From: Planctomycetota bacterium
Lineage (GTDB): Bacteria > Planctomycetota > B15-G4 > SIAN01
Direction of reading: 5' to 3'
Assembly (NCBI GenBank): GCA_028289345.1
Contig: JANQQL010000043.1
Location: 1 to 64,000, forward strand
DNA length: 64,000 bases
In this document: piece by piece, positions 49,941-59,498 of the stretch
Position numbering within the stretch: the stretch's first letter is position 1
How the letters are laid out: the number at the start of each line of letters is the position of its first letter
Translations under genes and position numbers: made by a program
The notes under the pieces: model-generated
Seen by the model: only the letters and a program-made list of their open reading frames with translations
Database searches by the model: none
Told to the model about the DNA's origin: nothing

Positions 49941-51767
49941 ATGACGGTGCAGGATGCAACCAGCCTCGGACAGCTGTTCTTCCAAGTCGCCAAGGAGCGA
50001 GGAGACGCCCCGTTCCTGAAGTGGCGGGAAGCGGACACCTGGCACGAGGTCTCGTACCGATCCTTCGCGGGCCGCGTGCGCTCCCTGGCGGCCGCCTTGC
50101 ACTCCCTGGGCCTGGCCCCCGGAGAGCGAGTCGCCATCCTCTCGGAAAACCGCCCGGAGTGGCTGCAGACCGACCTGGCCTGCCAGGCCATGGGCTTGCC
50201 CGACGTTCCCCTTTACTCGACTTGCCCCGGCCCCGAGATCCTGCACGTGCTGAAGGACAGCGGCGCCCGAGCGCTGTTCGTCTCGAATGCCGAACAGTGG
50301 AACAAAGTCGCGCCCCTGCGCGCGGAGCTTCCGGATCTGAAGTTCGTCGTGTCGTTCGACCGGATCGCAGACGCCGAATCGGTGCATCTGCTGACCGAAT
50401 TCTGCGACGCTGCTCCTGCCTATGACGTGGATCAACGCGGCAAGGCGATCGGCCGCGACGACCTGGCCAGCATTCTCTATACCTCGGGAACGACCGGTGA
50501 ACCCAAGGGAGTCATGCTCTCTCAGGGCAACTTCTTGAGCAACTGCGAGTCGATCCTGGAACATATCGAGATCGGTTCCTCGGACCGGACCTTGTCTTTC
50601 CTTCCCTTGTCTCACAGTTTCGAGCGCACCGCCGGCCACTACGTGGTCATGGCGGCCGGCGGTGAAATCGCCTACGCCTCGTCCCTCGAACGAGTTCCCA
50701 CGGAACTGCGCGAGGTCCAGCCCACTCTGGTCTTGGGGGTTCCTCGTTTCTTCGAAAAGATGCATGCCCGAGTGATGGCCGCCGTCGAACATTCGCCTTA
50801 CTACCGGCGTCGGCTGTTTCGCTTTGCCATGGCCGTGGGACGAAAAGTGTTTCAGCGCCAGCATCGCGGAGACGACATCCCGACCGCGTTGCGTTGGAGA
50901 AAAGAGATCGCGGATCGATTGGTGTTCTCGCGACTTCGAGAGCGAGTCGGTGGCCGAGTGCGCTTGTTGGTTTCCGGCGGCGCTCCCCTGGACCCGAAGA
51001 TCGCCGAGTTCTTCAATCACGCCGGCCTTCCCCTCTTGGAGGGTTACGGCTTGACCGAAACATCGCCGGTCGTGGCTTGCAACAGACCAGGAGCGCTCCG
51101 CCTCGGCACCGTCGGCCCCCTGGTGCCGGGGGTGGAAGTCACCATCGCCGACGACCAAGAGATCTTGGTTCGAGGTCCGAACGTCATGCAGGGATACTTC
51201 GGTCGACCCGAAGCGACGCGAGCCGTCCTCGACGAGAATGGCACGTTCCATACCGGCGATGTCGGTGCCTTGGACGAAGACGGTTTCCTGTCGATCACCG
51301 ACCGCAAGAAAGACCTCATCATCTCCGCGGGGGGCAAGAACATCTCGCCGCAGAAGATCGAGAACCTGTTGAAGCGCGAGGTGACCATCGCCGACCTCTG
51401 CCTCATCGGCGATCGCAAGCCGTTCCTCGTCGCCCTGCTGGTGCCGGACTATGCCCAGCTGAAGTCCGCCGCCGCAGAGCTCGGAATCGCATGGACCAAC
51501 CGCTTGGCGATGCTCGGGCACGAAGCCATTCGGAGCTTGTTTGCCGCCGCGGTGAAGCACGCCAACGCCGAACTCTCCCCCCCCGAACAAATCAAACGCT
51601 TCGCCTTGCTGGAAGAGGCCTTTTCCACCGAAAACCGGGAACTCACCCCGACCCTCAAAGTGCGCCGACGGGTGGTCGAGGACCGCTATCACCAGCTCAT
51701 CGACGAGCTCTATCTGCCGGGAAACAACGGCGCCCTGCCCACGCACGTCCTTCAGCCTCAGGCTTGA
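49941..51767 (+). CDS. Long-chain fatty acid-CoA ligase (AMP-forming)
   Basis: This ANL-superfamily enzyme has 608 residues: P-loop SILYTSGTTGEPKGVMLS, SFLPLSHSFERTAGHY, LVSGGAPLDPKIAEFF, EGYGLTETSPVVACNRPG, HTGDVGALDEDGFLSITDRK and KDLIISAGGKNISP (catalytic lysine region). The pattern fits the FAA1/ACSL-like long-chain ligases, which activate fatty acids to acyl-CoA through acyl-AMP. GAGGAG lies 4 bases before the ATG. It stands alone after a 275-base gap that contains no recognisable element. Confidence 0.94.
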   Translation: MTVQDATSLGQLFFQVAKERGDAPFLKWREADTWHEVSYRSFAGRVRSLAAALHSLGLAPGERVAILSENRPEWLQTDLACQAMGLPDVPLYSTCPGPEILHVLKDSGARALFVSNAEQWNKVAPLRAELPDLKFVVSFDRIADAESVHLLTEFCDAAPAYDVDQRGKAIGRDDLASILYTSGTTGEPKGVMLSQGNFLSNCESILEHIEIGSSDRTLSFLPLSHSFERTAGHYVVMAAGGEIAYASSLERVPTELREVQPTLVLGVPRFFEKMHARVMAAVEHSPYYRRRLFRFAMAVGRKVFQRQHRGDDIPTALRWRKEIADRLVFSRLRERVGGRVRLLVSGGAPLDPKIAEFFNHAGLPLLEGYGLTETSPVVACNRPGALRLGTVGPLVPGVEVTIADDQEILVRGPNVMQGYFGRPEATRAVLDENGTFHTGDVGALDEDGFLSITDRKKDLIISAGGKNISPQKIENLLKREVTIADLCLIGDRKPFLVALLVPDYAQLKSAAAELGIAWTNRLAMLGHEAIRSLFAAAVKHANAELSPPEQIKRFALLEEAFSTENRELTPTLKVRRRVVEDRYHQLIDELYLPGNNGALPTHVLQPQA

Positions 51768-51833
51768 TCCGCGGGGAGCGCCGTGAGCCGGTGGGGTCGA
51801 GCTCGCCGCAATCTCACCCGGTGACCAACGTCG

Positions 51834-52091
51834 TCACTCCGACTGGGGTTCCGACTCGGAGGCCGGCGAGCGGCGGCGGGAGGTCCGGGCCGACAAGATC
51901 AATGTCCCCCCGATCAGCAGCGCGAGGGTTCCCGTCGTGGCCGAGGCGTGAATCTCGGGCACACGAGTGCGGCCCCCGGGCAGAGGCCGGGAACGCGGGG
52001 GTCTCCGCTGGGCCAAGGCCGTTCCCTCCATCGCGAACAGGAGGATCGCCACCATCCAGGGCAGCCTCTTGAGGAAGGGCCTTCGATTCAT
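51834..52091 (-). CDS. Second short VPEID-CTERM-like exosortase substrate
   Basis: This 85-residue protein has a signal peptide (residues 1-28, ending GTALAQ), an Arg/Pro-rich linker (RRPPRSRPLPGGRTR), then VPEIH (44-48), a hydrophobic helix TTGTLALLIGGTLILSA (52-68) and a basic end RTSRRR (69-74). The layout matches the exosortase E sorting signal, with His in place of Asp after PEI. The only exosortase in the window is about 24 kb away. The similarity to the substrate beside xrtE is confined to the architecture: signal peptide, short mature part, PEI motif, helix, arginines. The mature part would be only about 16 residues before PEI. Confidence 0.72.
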   Translation of the reverse strand: MNRRPFLKRLPWMVAILLFAMEGTALAQRRPPRSRPLPGGRTRVPEIHASATTGTLALLIGGTLILSARTSRRRSPASESEPQSE

Positions 52092-52152
52092 GGGTGTGAG
52101 TCAGTCGTCGGAGAAACGGAGCAAGCACTGCGTCCCGATTTCCTTCGGAAGA

Positions 52153-52164
52153 ACCCCTAGGGGT
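52153..52164. repeat. 12-base perfect palindrome upstream of the second VPEID-like gene
   Basis: ACCCCTAGGGGT is a perfect palindrome centred about 67 bases upstream of the ATG at 52091. It could be an operator half-site pair, but no regulator is linked and chance is possible. Confidence 0.4.
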
Positions 52165-52229
52165 GCTCAAAGGAATTCCGGCGAAAGAGAAATCCGTTCT
52201 CGGAGAGTTTCCCCAGAACCACTCCCGGG

Positions 52230-53333
52230 TCAGCCGCGGGCAAGGAACTGATCGGTGACCTCTAGCAAACGGGCCACTTCTTCCGGGGTGTGGTCCCCCA
52301 TATGACCGATCCGCCAGTGAGTGACCTTGGTTTTTCCGTAGCCACCACCGACCGTGAATCCGGCCTGTTGGTAAGCCTGCAGCAAATCCGGAATGGCAAA
52401 CCGTCCGTCGCACGCAATGCTCGTCACCGTGGGGCTTTCGAACCCCGCCGCAGCCAAGACGGGGAACTCGCGAGCGCGGGTCCAATCCAGGACCATCTTC
52501 TGCATTTGCCGGTGATCGTCGTAACGCTGGGAAAACCCTCCCGCGTCTTGAATCGTCCGAATTTGCTCTCGCAATGACTGCATGACCGGAATCGCCGGAG
52601 TGGTGAGTGTCATGCTCCGAGCGTCTTGGAACTCCAAGTTGGCGACGAAATCGTGCACATGCCCCCGATTGGGAACCTCCTCAAAGCGTGCCCTTGCTCT
52701 CGAGGAAACTGCCGCCAAGGCAATCCCCGGAGGAAGCGCCCAGGCTTTCTGCACCCCCCCGACCGCCAAGTCGAGGTCGATTTCATCGAAAGCCACTTCG
52801 GTCCCGCACGCGCTGGAGGTGACGTCAGCACAGACCAAAGCGTCCGGCTGCGCAGAACGGACCGCCCGCACGACTCCGGCCAAGTCCGAGAGCACGCCGC
52901 AAGACGTTTCGCAATGGGTCACCATGACCGCGTCCACGGCCCCATGGTCTTGCAGCGCGCGAAGGGTGGAATCTTCATCGAACCCCTCGCCCCACTCTTT
53001 GACCTCCGCCACCGCATCGGCACCACAGGCTTGGGAAAGTTTGAGCCACAAGTTCGCAAAGTTTCCGTTCACCAAGTGAAGAACACGGCGGCCCGGGCGA
53101 ACGACACTGCGACTCACACTCTCCATCGCGGCGGTGGAAGAGCAGGTCAGAATCACCACGTCGCCGCGGGTTCCAAAGCACTCTCGGACTCCTGGCAAGC
53201 AATCGGCCAGTAGCTCTTTCATGGAGCCGCTGCGATGGCCGATCATCGGTTGCGCTTGCGCCTCGAGAATCCGAGCGCTGACTTGGGTCGGGCCGGGAAT
53301 GAACAGAACCGGCGCCTTCAAAGTTGTTTCCAC
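52230..53333 (-). CDS. Class V aminotransferase (alanine-glyoxylate / phosphoserine aminotransferase-like)
   Basis: This PLP enzyme of 367 residues has VLFIPGPTQVSARILEAQAQ at the N-terminus, CSSTAAMESV (phosphate-binding loop), VTHCETSCGVLSDL, LVCADVTSSACGTE and the Schiff-base lysine in AVGGVQKAWALPPG. It belongs to the alanine-glyoxylate/serine-pyruvate subgroup, members of which serve as phosphoserine aminotransferase in some lineages. The gene overlaps by 16 bases with an upstream SerB-like phosphatase, which favours a role in serine synthesis (inference). The GTG at 53333 is preceded by GGAGGAG; the longer frame from 53459 lies in the phosphatase gene. Confidence 0.88.
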   Translation of the reverse strand: METTLKAPVLFIPGPTQVSARILEAQAQPMIGHRSGSMKELLADCLPGVRECFGTRGDVVILTCSSTAAMESVSRSVVRPGRRVLHLVNGNFANLWLKLSQACGADAVAEVKEWGEGFDEDSTLRALQDHGAVDAVMVTHCETSCGVLSDLAGVVRAVRSAQPDALVCADVTSSACGTEVAFDEIDLDLAVGGVQKAWALPPGIALAAVSSRARARFEEVPNRGHVHDFVANLEFQDARSMTLTTPAIPVMQSLREQIRTIQDAGGFSQRYDDHRQMQKMVLDWTRAREFPVLAAAGFESPTVTSIACDGRFAIPDLLQAYQQAGFTVGGGYGKTKVTHWRIGHMGDHTPEEVARLLEVTDQFLARG

Positions 53334-53992
53334 TCCCTGCACTCCTCCTCGGTGCAAATCGCCGACAACACCGCCTCGAAAGAACTGCCCCGCACGACCC
53401 GGTCCGCTTCGGCGGCCACTCGAGGTCGTTCCACCACTCCGGCGAAACAGACGAAGCAATCGACGACGTCCCTAGCAATGGCATCGGTGGATCCGTCGCC
53501 CACCAGTGCGGTTCGCTGAGGAGGCAATTGCTTTGCCAGCTCTTGCTTGCCGTTCTGGGTGGCCAAGAGGCTCTCCCGATCGAAGTCGAGGTAACGTCCC
53601 TGGGCGTCAAACTTCAAGTCCACGGCATGCACTCGCTCGGCCGGAATTCCCAACCATGCGGCAAAACCAGCCACCGCCGGCAGCAACCCTCCGGAAACCA
53701 CGTGGACTTCCTTGCCCTGATTTTCCAAGAAGCCCATCACTTCCCGGACTCGAGGAACGGCGCACTCGACATACTTTCCGACAAGCTGTTGCACCGCCGA
53801 CTCCGCGGGGGCCAAGATTTCGAGGCGCCGGGCGTACACTTCTTCCATGGAAAGTCGACCTTCCATGGCATCGTTGGTCAGTCGCTGGACCTCCGGGCCA
53901 TGGCCGACGGCCAGCTCATCGATGCCTTCGATCGTCGACAAGGTCGAATCACAGTCGAAGAGGATCCGCTGGAAGGGCGGTTGGCGGGACAT
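53318..53992 (-). CDS. serB: HAD-family phosphoserine phosphatase-like protein
   Basis: This 224-residue haloacid-dehalogenase phosphatase has motif I in ILFDCDSTLSTIEGIDELA (nucleophile Asp and acid Asp), the Ser/Gly motif II in VHVVSGGLLPAVAGFAAWLG, and motif III/IV in TALVGDGSTDAIA. The cap insertion is of the SerB type. It would hydrolyse O-phosphoserine. ATG at 53992 is chosen because homology begins at once; upstream frame extension would enter the histidine kinase gene. It overlaps the aminotransferase gene downstream, and together they could supply the last two steps of serine synthesis; no serA is in the window. Confidence 0.85.
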   Translation of the reverse strand: MSRQPPFQRILFDCDSTLSTIEGIDELAVGHGPEVQRLTNDAMEGRLSMEEVYARRLEILAPAESAVQQLVGKYVECAVPRVREVMGFLENQGKEVHVVSGGLLPAVAGFAAWLGIPAERVHAVDLKFDAQGRYLDFDRESLLATQNGKQELAKQLPPQRTALVGDGSTDAIARDVVDCFVCFAGVVERPRVAAEADRVVRGSSFEAVLSAICTEEECREWKQL

Positions 53993-54009
53993 GGAAAGAA
54001 TGAACTCGG

Positions 54010-55722
54010 TTAGAGGACTTGGGCCAGCACCGCGGCCAGCTCGTCTCGCGGCACAGGCTTGGCGATCACTTTGTTCACCATTTCCCGGACCTCGTCGTCC
54101 AAGTCCACTTCGGCTCCCCACCCGGTGAGAAGGAGAATGGGGACGGTCGGCGAGCGGCGCCGCAGCTCGCGGATGAGATCTGCACCGGTCAAGTCCGGCA
54201 TCCCCAGATCCGTGATCACGACGTCGAAGTCACCACGGTCAAATTCCTGGAGAGCACCGATCGCTCCATCACAGCCAACCGCGGTGTGGCCCATGGATTC
54301 GATCAGTCGAGGCATCAAATCCAGCACCTCGGGATCGTCGTCAACCACCAGGATGCGACACTGACGAGAAGGTTGGGGCTGCTCTGACGCCTCGTCCGTC
54401 GAAACCTTGTCGGCGGCTTGCAACCACAAGCGGAGTTCCGTCCCGGTGCCCGGGGAGGAGTGAGCAATCTGCAGCTCTCCACCCAACCGCTGAGCGATGC
54501 GCCAGCTGGTACTGAGTCCGAAACCCACCCCCCGGGACCCCTTGGTGGTGAAAAAAGGCTCGAAGACGTGGCGCCGGGTTTCTTCGTCCATGCCGATGCC
54601 ATCGTCGATCACCGCCACATAGACCCGGCCCCGCTCGACGCCGGTGCGCAACCGGATCGCCCCCTTCTCCTCGATTGCATCCACGGAGTTGAAGATCAGG
54701 TTGGTGAGAATCTCTCGAATCGCCGCAGCCGGTCCCCAAACCGGCGGAGTGTCTTCGCACTCGACGGAAACCTCGATGGTGACTCCCCGACGGACCGCTT
54801 CGTCGGACCACTTGTGTCGCGTGAACTCCGGAATGCCCTCGACGATGGGACGCAAATCCACCGCGACGCCCTTGCCCGGCCCACGGCCCCCGCGGGCGAA
54901 GACTTGGAGTCGCTGAACCGTTTCCGCAGCATCCAGCGCACAGGTGCGGATCTTCTCGAGTTCGGTGCGGACCGAAGGATCCAAAGAGTCGCGCGTCAGC
55001 AACACGTCGCACAGACCCAGGGCGACGAACAGGGAGTTGTTGAAGTCGTGGGCGATTCCCGCCGACATTTCTCCCAAAGCGGACAGCCGTTCGGCTTGAA
55101 CCAGGTACGACTGGGCCGTTTGCATGTCTTCCATGAGGCGCAAGTTGAAGAATGCTGTGGCCACCTGGTCCGCGAACAGAGAGAGCAAGCTGAAGTCCGA
55201 CTGGGGGAAGGGATGCGGGTCGCCGCGATGGTCGAACTGAATGACCCCGATGACTTCCTCGTTGACGATGAGAGGCGCGATCAACACCGAGGACAGCCGC
55301 AAGTCCAGAACACTGCTCTGCTCACGAAGTTCCGGTTCATCCGAGCAGTTGTTGATGATCTCCGCTCGCCGACTGCGACGAACTCGTTCGATCAGGGTCA
55401 TGCTGAGGGGAGAGCGAATCCGCTGCTCGGCCGCCTTGTCGCGGACGTGAGCGGACAGGATCTCCGGCTCCCCGCTCCGGGCGAACAACACCACGAAGCT
55501 ATTGTCGGCATCGAAAAGCTCTCGCAATCGATCCGTCACGTAGTTCAGAAGCTCGCGGCGGTCATGAATGCGGTTGACGGCCCCGGAGATCTTCAGCAGT
55601 TCGGAGAGCTGAGCCGGTGTGACATCGGACCCATCACTCGGAGCCCGCAGATAGAGTTCACAGGCCGAGAGCAGGCTCTCGAGTTCGGTCTTGGCGTCAG
55701 GGGCTCGGTCCGGTGCGTTCAT
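54010..55722 (-). CDS. Hybrid sensor histidine kinase (GAF-HisKA-HATPase-REC)
   Basis: This cytosolic hybrid kinase has 570 residues and no membrane helix. A GAF-like sensor domain spans ~residues 55-200. The phospho-acceptor helix has His225 in GEMSAGIAHDFNNSLF, and the ATPase domain has NLIFNSVDAIEEKGAI (N box), DDGIGMDEETRRHVFEPFFT and GVGFGLSTSWRI. A C-terminal receiver domain (from ~457) has DDD, Asp505 in DVVITDLGMPD and Lys555. No DNA-binding output gene is adjacent, so the phosphorelay partner is unknown. A GAF domain suggests a soluble ligand or redox signal (inference). Confidence 0.93.
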   Translation of the reverse strand: MNAPDRAPDAKTELESLLSACELYLRAPSDGSDVTPAQLSELLKISGAVNRIHDRRELLNYVTDRLRELFDADNSFVVLFARSGEPEILSAHVRDKAAEQRIRSPLSMTLIERVRRSRRAEIINNCSDEPELREQSSVLDLRLSSVLIAPLIVNEEVIGVIQFDHRGDPHPFPQSDFSLLSLFADQVATAFFNLRLMEDMQTAQSYLVQAERLSALGEMSAGIAHDFNNSLFVALGLCDVLLTRDSLDPSVRTELEKIRTCALDAAETVQRLQVFARGGRGPGKGVAVDLRPIVEGIPEFTRHKWSDEAVRRGVTIEVSVECEDTPPVWGPAAAIREILTNLIFNSVDAIEEKGAIRLRTGVERGRVYVAVIDDGIGMDEETRRHVFEPFFTTKGSRGVGFGLSTSWRIAQRLGGELQIAHSSPGTGTELRLWLQAADKVSTDEASEQPQPSRQCRILVVDDDPEVLDLMPRLIESMGHTAVGCDGAIGALQEFDRGDFDVVITDLGMPDLTGADLIRELRRRSPTVPILLLTGWGAEVDLDDEVREMVNKVIAKPVPRDELAAVLAQVL

Positions 55723-55850
55723 TCAGTATTTCCCCAGGGCGCAGGCTAACGACTTCTCCGCCCTGACGCACTCCCACTCTGCGTTTCCGGTGGAAAGGCG
55801 GCACTTTCTGGGGGCCGCTCTCGGCAAGGTGTCCACAATTTGCAAACACC

Positions 55851-58800
55851 TCAGGGATGGGCGGAGCGACCGCGCCTCGATTCCTCCAGCAACAGCTGGC
55901 GGACGCTCGTCAGCACTCTCTGGCGAAGAGGCACGCCCAGGTAATCCTCTGCGACCGACGGGTCCTCGGCGCGGCCAATCACATCTCGAAACACCTCGAC
56001 CGCTTGTCGAAGCCACAAGACGGAGCGATCGGCCCGGCCGGCGGCCCGGTGAATCCAGCCGAGAGACGCGTAACTGCGCCACTGCAACTCGGGCAGCTCC
56101 AACTCTTCCGCCACTTTCAGGGCTCGGCGCGCGTGTTCGAGAGCCCCCACGGAATCTCCGCGCGAAAAATGGCGAGTGGCCCATTGCAGCTGGAGCCGCG
56201 CCTTGACCGCCGGTGCATCGAGTCCCGCGAGCACGGTCCCCGCCTCCTTGGCGTAGTCCTCCGTCGGGCTGGGCGGCAAGAGTTCGGCCGCCGTCACCAA
56301 TCCCTCCGCCAACCAGTAGCGATCGCGCCCCTCTCTCAAGAGCCGCACCGACTCCCGCACTTCTTCCCGGGCACGCTGCTCGAAGCCTCGATCTCCCAGC
56401 ACCTGAGCGCGAACCTTGCGCAACAGTCCGGACACCAAAACCCAGCCATTCTTCTCGGCAAGCTGCAAGCCAGAGCGAACACTTGTTTCCGCCGCTTCGT
56501 ATTGCCCCATGCACAGCTCCACCATCGCCTGCACCAACAAGGCGTCACTGCACACGCTGCCCTGAATTCCGTGATCCGCGGCCAACTTTCGAGCCGTCTG
56601 CACTCCATCCTTGGCTGAAACGTAGTGCCCCTTTTCGTACTGGTTCCACGCCAAGCTGACATGAGCGTCGATCTCGCCTTCGACCCAGCCCGTTTCCTGC
56701 GCCAAGGACAACACCCGGCCGTAACGTTGGTTGGCCGCAGGAAATCTTGCCCGACAATGATCCAGTCGTCCCAAGGCTGCCAACAGCGAAGCACACAACT
56801 GTCGGTTGCCGATTTTCTCGGACTCCCGAATCGACTCCGAGTACAGCGTCTGTGCCGCCCGGTAGTCACCGGTCGCAAGGGACACCGCGGCAAGATTGCC
56901 GAGGGATCGAGTCCGCCCTTCGATGTCTCCGTGGTGCTCCCGAATGCGAAGCGCCCTTTGGTGATATTGCTCCGCTTCTTCGAAGTTGGACGCCGTCAGC
57001 GCCATCACCCCCAAGGCGTTCCACAAGGTCGCCGCGGCAAGATCCTCTTCGGGCTTGGCGAGACAAGCGAGGCCGCGTTCGAGGAGCAGTCGAGCTTCAC
57101 CCATCGACCCAATCTTGAATTCGATCAGTGCCAGCAGGCGATAGGCACGAGCCGCATCTCGAGCGCAGGACGGAGTCTCTCCTGCAGCTTTCAACACCTG
57201 ATTCACCGCCCGGCGGGTTGTTTCGAAGTCCCCCTGCAAGTAGGCCGAACGTGCACTCTTCCGATAGCGGCGGGCGAGAAGGCGCGGAGACGGACGCTCC
57301 CTCTGCTTTTCCGCCGCCACCGATTGCTCCAGACGCTCTCTCGCCTCGGCCAGACTGCCAGTTCGAAAGTGGGCGTCGGCGAGCAATTCCAACAATTCCC
57401 CACGCCGCGCGTTCCCCAGTTTCTCAATCTGGCAGAGCTCCTCGCCCAGCTCCTTGGCGGCCGCCAAGGACTGGGATGTCAGAAGTTCACGGACCGCCGC
57501 CGGTCCGAACTCCGCGGCTTCCCGGGGCCGGCCGGCGCGCAACAAGTGCTGGGTCATCAGGCCGGCGTGGGCCAAAGCCGTGTCTCCCAGGACGCTTCGC
57601 CAGGCATCCGCAGCTGCCCCATGAAGTCGCTTGGCGGTGGCCGGAGGCAACGACCGCCGAACCGCCCGGCGCATCACATCCGATCGGATCTCGTATTGGG
57701 GCCCCGCCGGATCAGACTCGCGCCGCAGAACACCTTTGCGAACCAACTTTGCGAGGGTCACTCGATCCCGAGATGGCTCAACTCCGATCCATCCCTGCAG
57801 AAGTCTCCAAGGGGCCGGCCGGGACAGAATCGAGAATCGTTCCAGCCACTCACGCTCACCGGGTTCGAGTCTGGCAAGCTCCTGATCGATGGCCTCGCTC
57901 ACCGTCGACGGCAACCCCGCATCGATGAGCTCCGCCAGGGTTTGCGGGCGCGACCCTCGAGTTTCCGTGAGGAACACCCTGGCAACGCTCGAGCAGAAGC
58001 CCGGATGCCCGCCAGTTTGCTCCGCGAGCGGACGCAACAAAGAGAGGTTGGTGGTTTCCCCGAGACAAGATTGCAGTAGTGCGCGAGAGTCTTCGGCATC
58101 CAACCGCTCGAGGCTCAAGGTGTGGGAACGAGGAAGGGATTGCAACTCGGTGAGCGCCTCTGATCTCTCGCCCGTCGGCTTCCCGGCACGCAGCGCCGCG
58201 AGGAACCAAACGTTGCCCTTCCATCGTTCGCGACAAACGCGTTCCAGGAATGCAATCGTCGAGGGATCAGCGAACTGGAAATCCTCGAGAAGAACAAGCA
58301 CCGGCCGCTCCGCCGACGCGCGAATCAACAACTCGAGCACTCTTCCATGGTGGAGCGTCAGCAGTGCCGAGCGAGCCTCCCCGGTCAAGTCGGCTTCCTC
58401 CGGCTCGACCCGCGAATGAGACTGGGCCTCCAACTCGGTCGCCAGAGTCGAGTCTTCACTGCCGATTCCAGCGGCGAGCTGGGTGAGAATTCTCGACAAC
58501 GGTCGGTCGATCCCGGCACTGACTTCCCGGCAAGCGGTGTGGGTCAAAGCAGCTCCGGCCAACATCCACTGACCCGCCACCTCCTGCAGGACTCTCGACT
58601 TGCCGATCCCCGCCTCGCCCTCGACGATCACCAAGCGAGCCCGCGCCGACCGCTGCCACGCCGATTCGCTCCACTCGACCAGCCATTGACGCGAGTCGGC
58701 ATGACCGTGCAGTGCTGGCTCGCCCCACGGGATCTCGGCACCGGCGAGCATCGGCTCGTCCCGAACCAGGTCGTGGGCGGCATCTTCGGCGCAGGAAAAG

Positions 58801-59498
58801 CTGGGTGGATTGGCCTCCGAGACCAGCTTGCCCAAGAACCGGCCCAACGGGGACTCCATTCGGGCAGCGCGCTGCGCCCACGTGAGTGCCTCGGACGTCG
58901 AGCCTTCCAAGGCCTCGATGAACGAGGCTCCCAGGGCAAACAAGTCGGTGCGCGGCGTGCCCGGCCGCCCCCGTCGAATCGGCTCCGCGGCGTAGCGGAG
59001 GGTGCCGCGGACCACCCCGATCTTGCGATCACTCAGGCCATGGGTGAGCCCCAGATCAATGAGGCGGATCTCCGGAGAACCGTTCTCCAAAGTGACGAGC
59101 AAGTGGTCCGGCTTCAGATCCGCATGCACCAAACCGCGGCGGTGCAGGTACCCAAGGACGTGGCAGCTCTGATGAAGAAGACTCGCCGCTTCCGATGTCG
59201 AGAGGCGAGGCAACGCTCGAGAGAGTGGCTTGCCGTGAACCGACTCCATGGCGAAGAATGCCATCGCGGAGCCCGGTTCCTGACCGTACTCGAAAACCTT
59301 GGGCAGGAACGGGTGGTGCAACTGGTGCAAGAGCGAAAACTCGTGAGCGATGGAGGAGAGCGCCTCCTCGCCCTGGTTCACCTTGACAGCGACCTCCTGA
59401 CCGCTGACTCGATCACGCCCGCGAAACACCGAGCCAGTGGAGCCGGTTCCGATTTGCTCCAGGAGCTCGTACCTTCCGGCGAGTTGACGCGACTCCAT
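55851..59498 (-). CDS. Ser/Thr protein kinase fused to AAA ATPase and TPR repeats
   Basis: This 1215-residue protein has three parts. The kinase domain (10-260) has GTGSTGSV, Lys39 in QEVAVKVN, the catalytic loop HADLKPDHLL (Asp127, Lys129) and DLG at Asp148. A P-loop ATPase region follows: Walker A VEGEAGIGKSR (293-302) and Walker B-like VLVLLEDFQFAD. A long helical TPR region fills the C-terminal half. The metal-binding Asn expected after the catalytic loop is His132, and HRD reads HAD, so kinase activity is uncertain. The layout resembles PknK/MalT-like STAND signalling proteins of Planctomycetota and Myxococcota. No DNA-binding domain is seen. Confidence 0.92.
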   Translation of the reverse strand: MESRQLAGRYELLEQIGTGSTGSVFRGRDRVSGQEVAVKVNQGEEALSSIAHEFSLLHQLHHPFLPKVFEYGQEPGSAMAFFAMESVHGKPLSRALPRLSTSEAASLLHQSCHVLGYLHRRGLVHADLKPDHLLVTLENGSPEIRLIDLGLTHGLSDRKIGVVRGTLRYAAEPIRRGRPGTPRTDLFALGASFIEALEGSTSEALTWAQRAARMESPLGRFLGKLVSEANPPSFSCAEDAAHDLVRDEPMLAGAEIPWGEPALHGHADSRQWLVEWSESAWQRSARARLVIVEGEAGIGKSRVLQEVAGQWMLAGAALTHTACREVSAGIDRPLSRILTQLAAGIGSEDSTLATELEAQSHSRVEPEEADLTGEARSALLTLHHGRVLELLIRASAERPVLVLLEDFQFADPSTIAFLERVCRERWKGNVWFLAALRAGKPTGERSEALTELQSLPRSHTLSLERLDAEDSRALLQSCLGETTNLSLLRPLAEQTGGHPGFCSSVARVFLTETRGSRPQTLAELIDAGLPSTVSEAIDQELARLEPGEREWLERFSILSRPAPWRLLQGWIGVEPSRDRVTLAKLVRKGVLRRESDPAGPQYEIRSDVMRRAVRRSLPPATAKRLHGAAADAWRSVLGDTALAHAGLMTQHLLRAGRPREAAEFGPAAVRELLTSQSLAAAKELGEELCQIEKLGNARRGELLELLADAHFRTGSLAEARERLEQSVAAEKQRERPSPRLLARRYRKSARSAYLQGDFETTRRAVNQVLKAAGETPSCARDAARAYRLLALIEFKIGSMGEARLLLERGLACLAKPEEDLAAATLWNALGVMALTASNFEEAEQYHQRALRIREHHGDIEGRTRSLGNLAAVSLATGDYRAAQTLYSESIRESEKIGNRQLCASLLAALGRLDHCRARFPAANQRYGRVLSLAQETGWVEGEIDAHVSLAWNQYEKGHYVSAKDGVQTARKLAADHGIQGSVCSDALLVQAMVELCMGQYEAAETSVRSGLQLAEKNGWVLVSGLLRKVRAQVLGDRGFEQRAREEVRESVRLLREGRDRYWLAEGLVTAAELLPPSPTEDYAKEAGTVLAGLDAPAVKARLQLQWATRHFSRGDSVGALEHARRALKVAEELELPELQWRSYASLGWIHRAAGRADRSVLWLRQAVEVFRDVIGRAEDPSVAEDYLGVPLRQRVLTSVRQLLLEESRRGRSAHP

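Noticed and set aside
56625-58079. 484-codon open frame on the + strand
   Set aside because: It is antisense to the Ser/Thr kinase-TPR gene, whose motifs are unambiguous.
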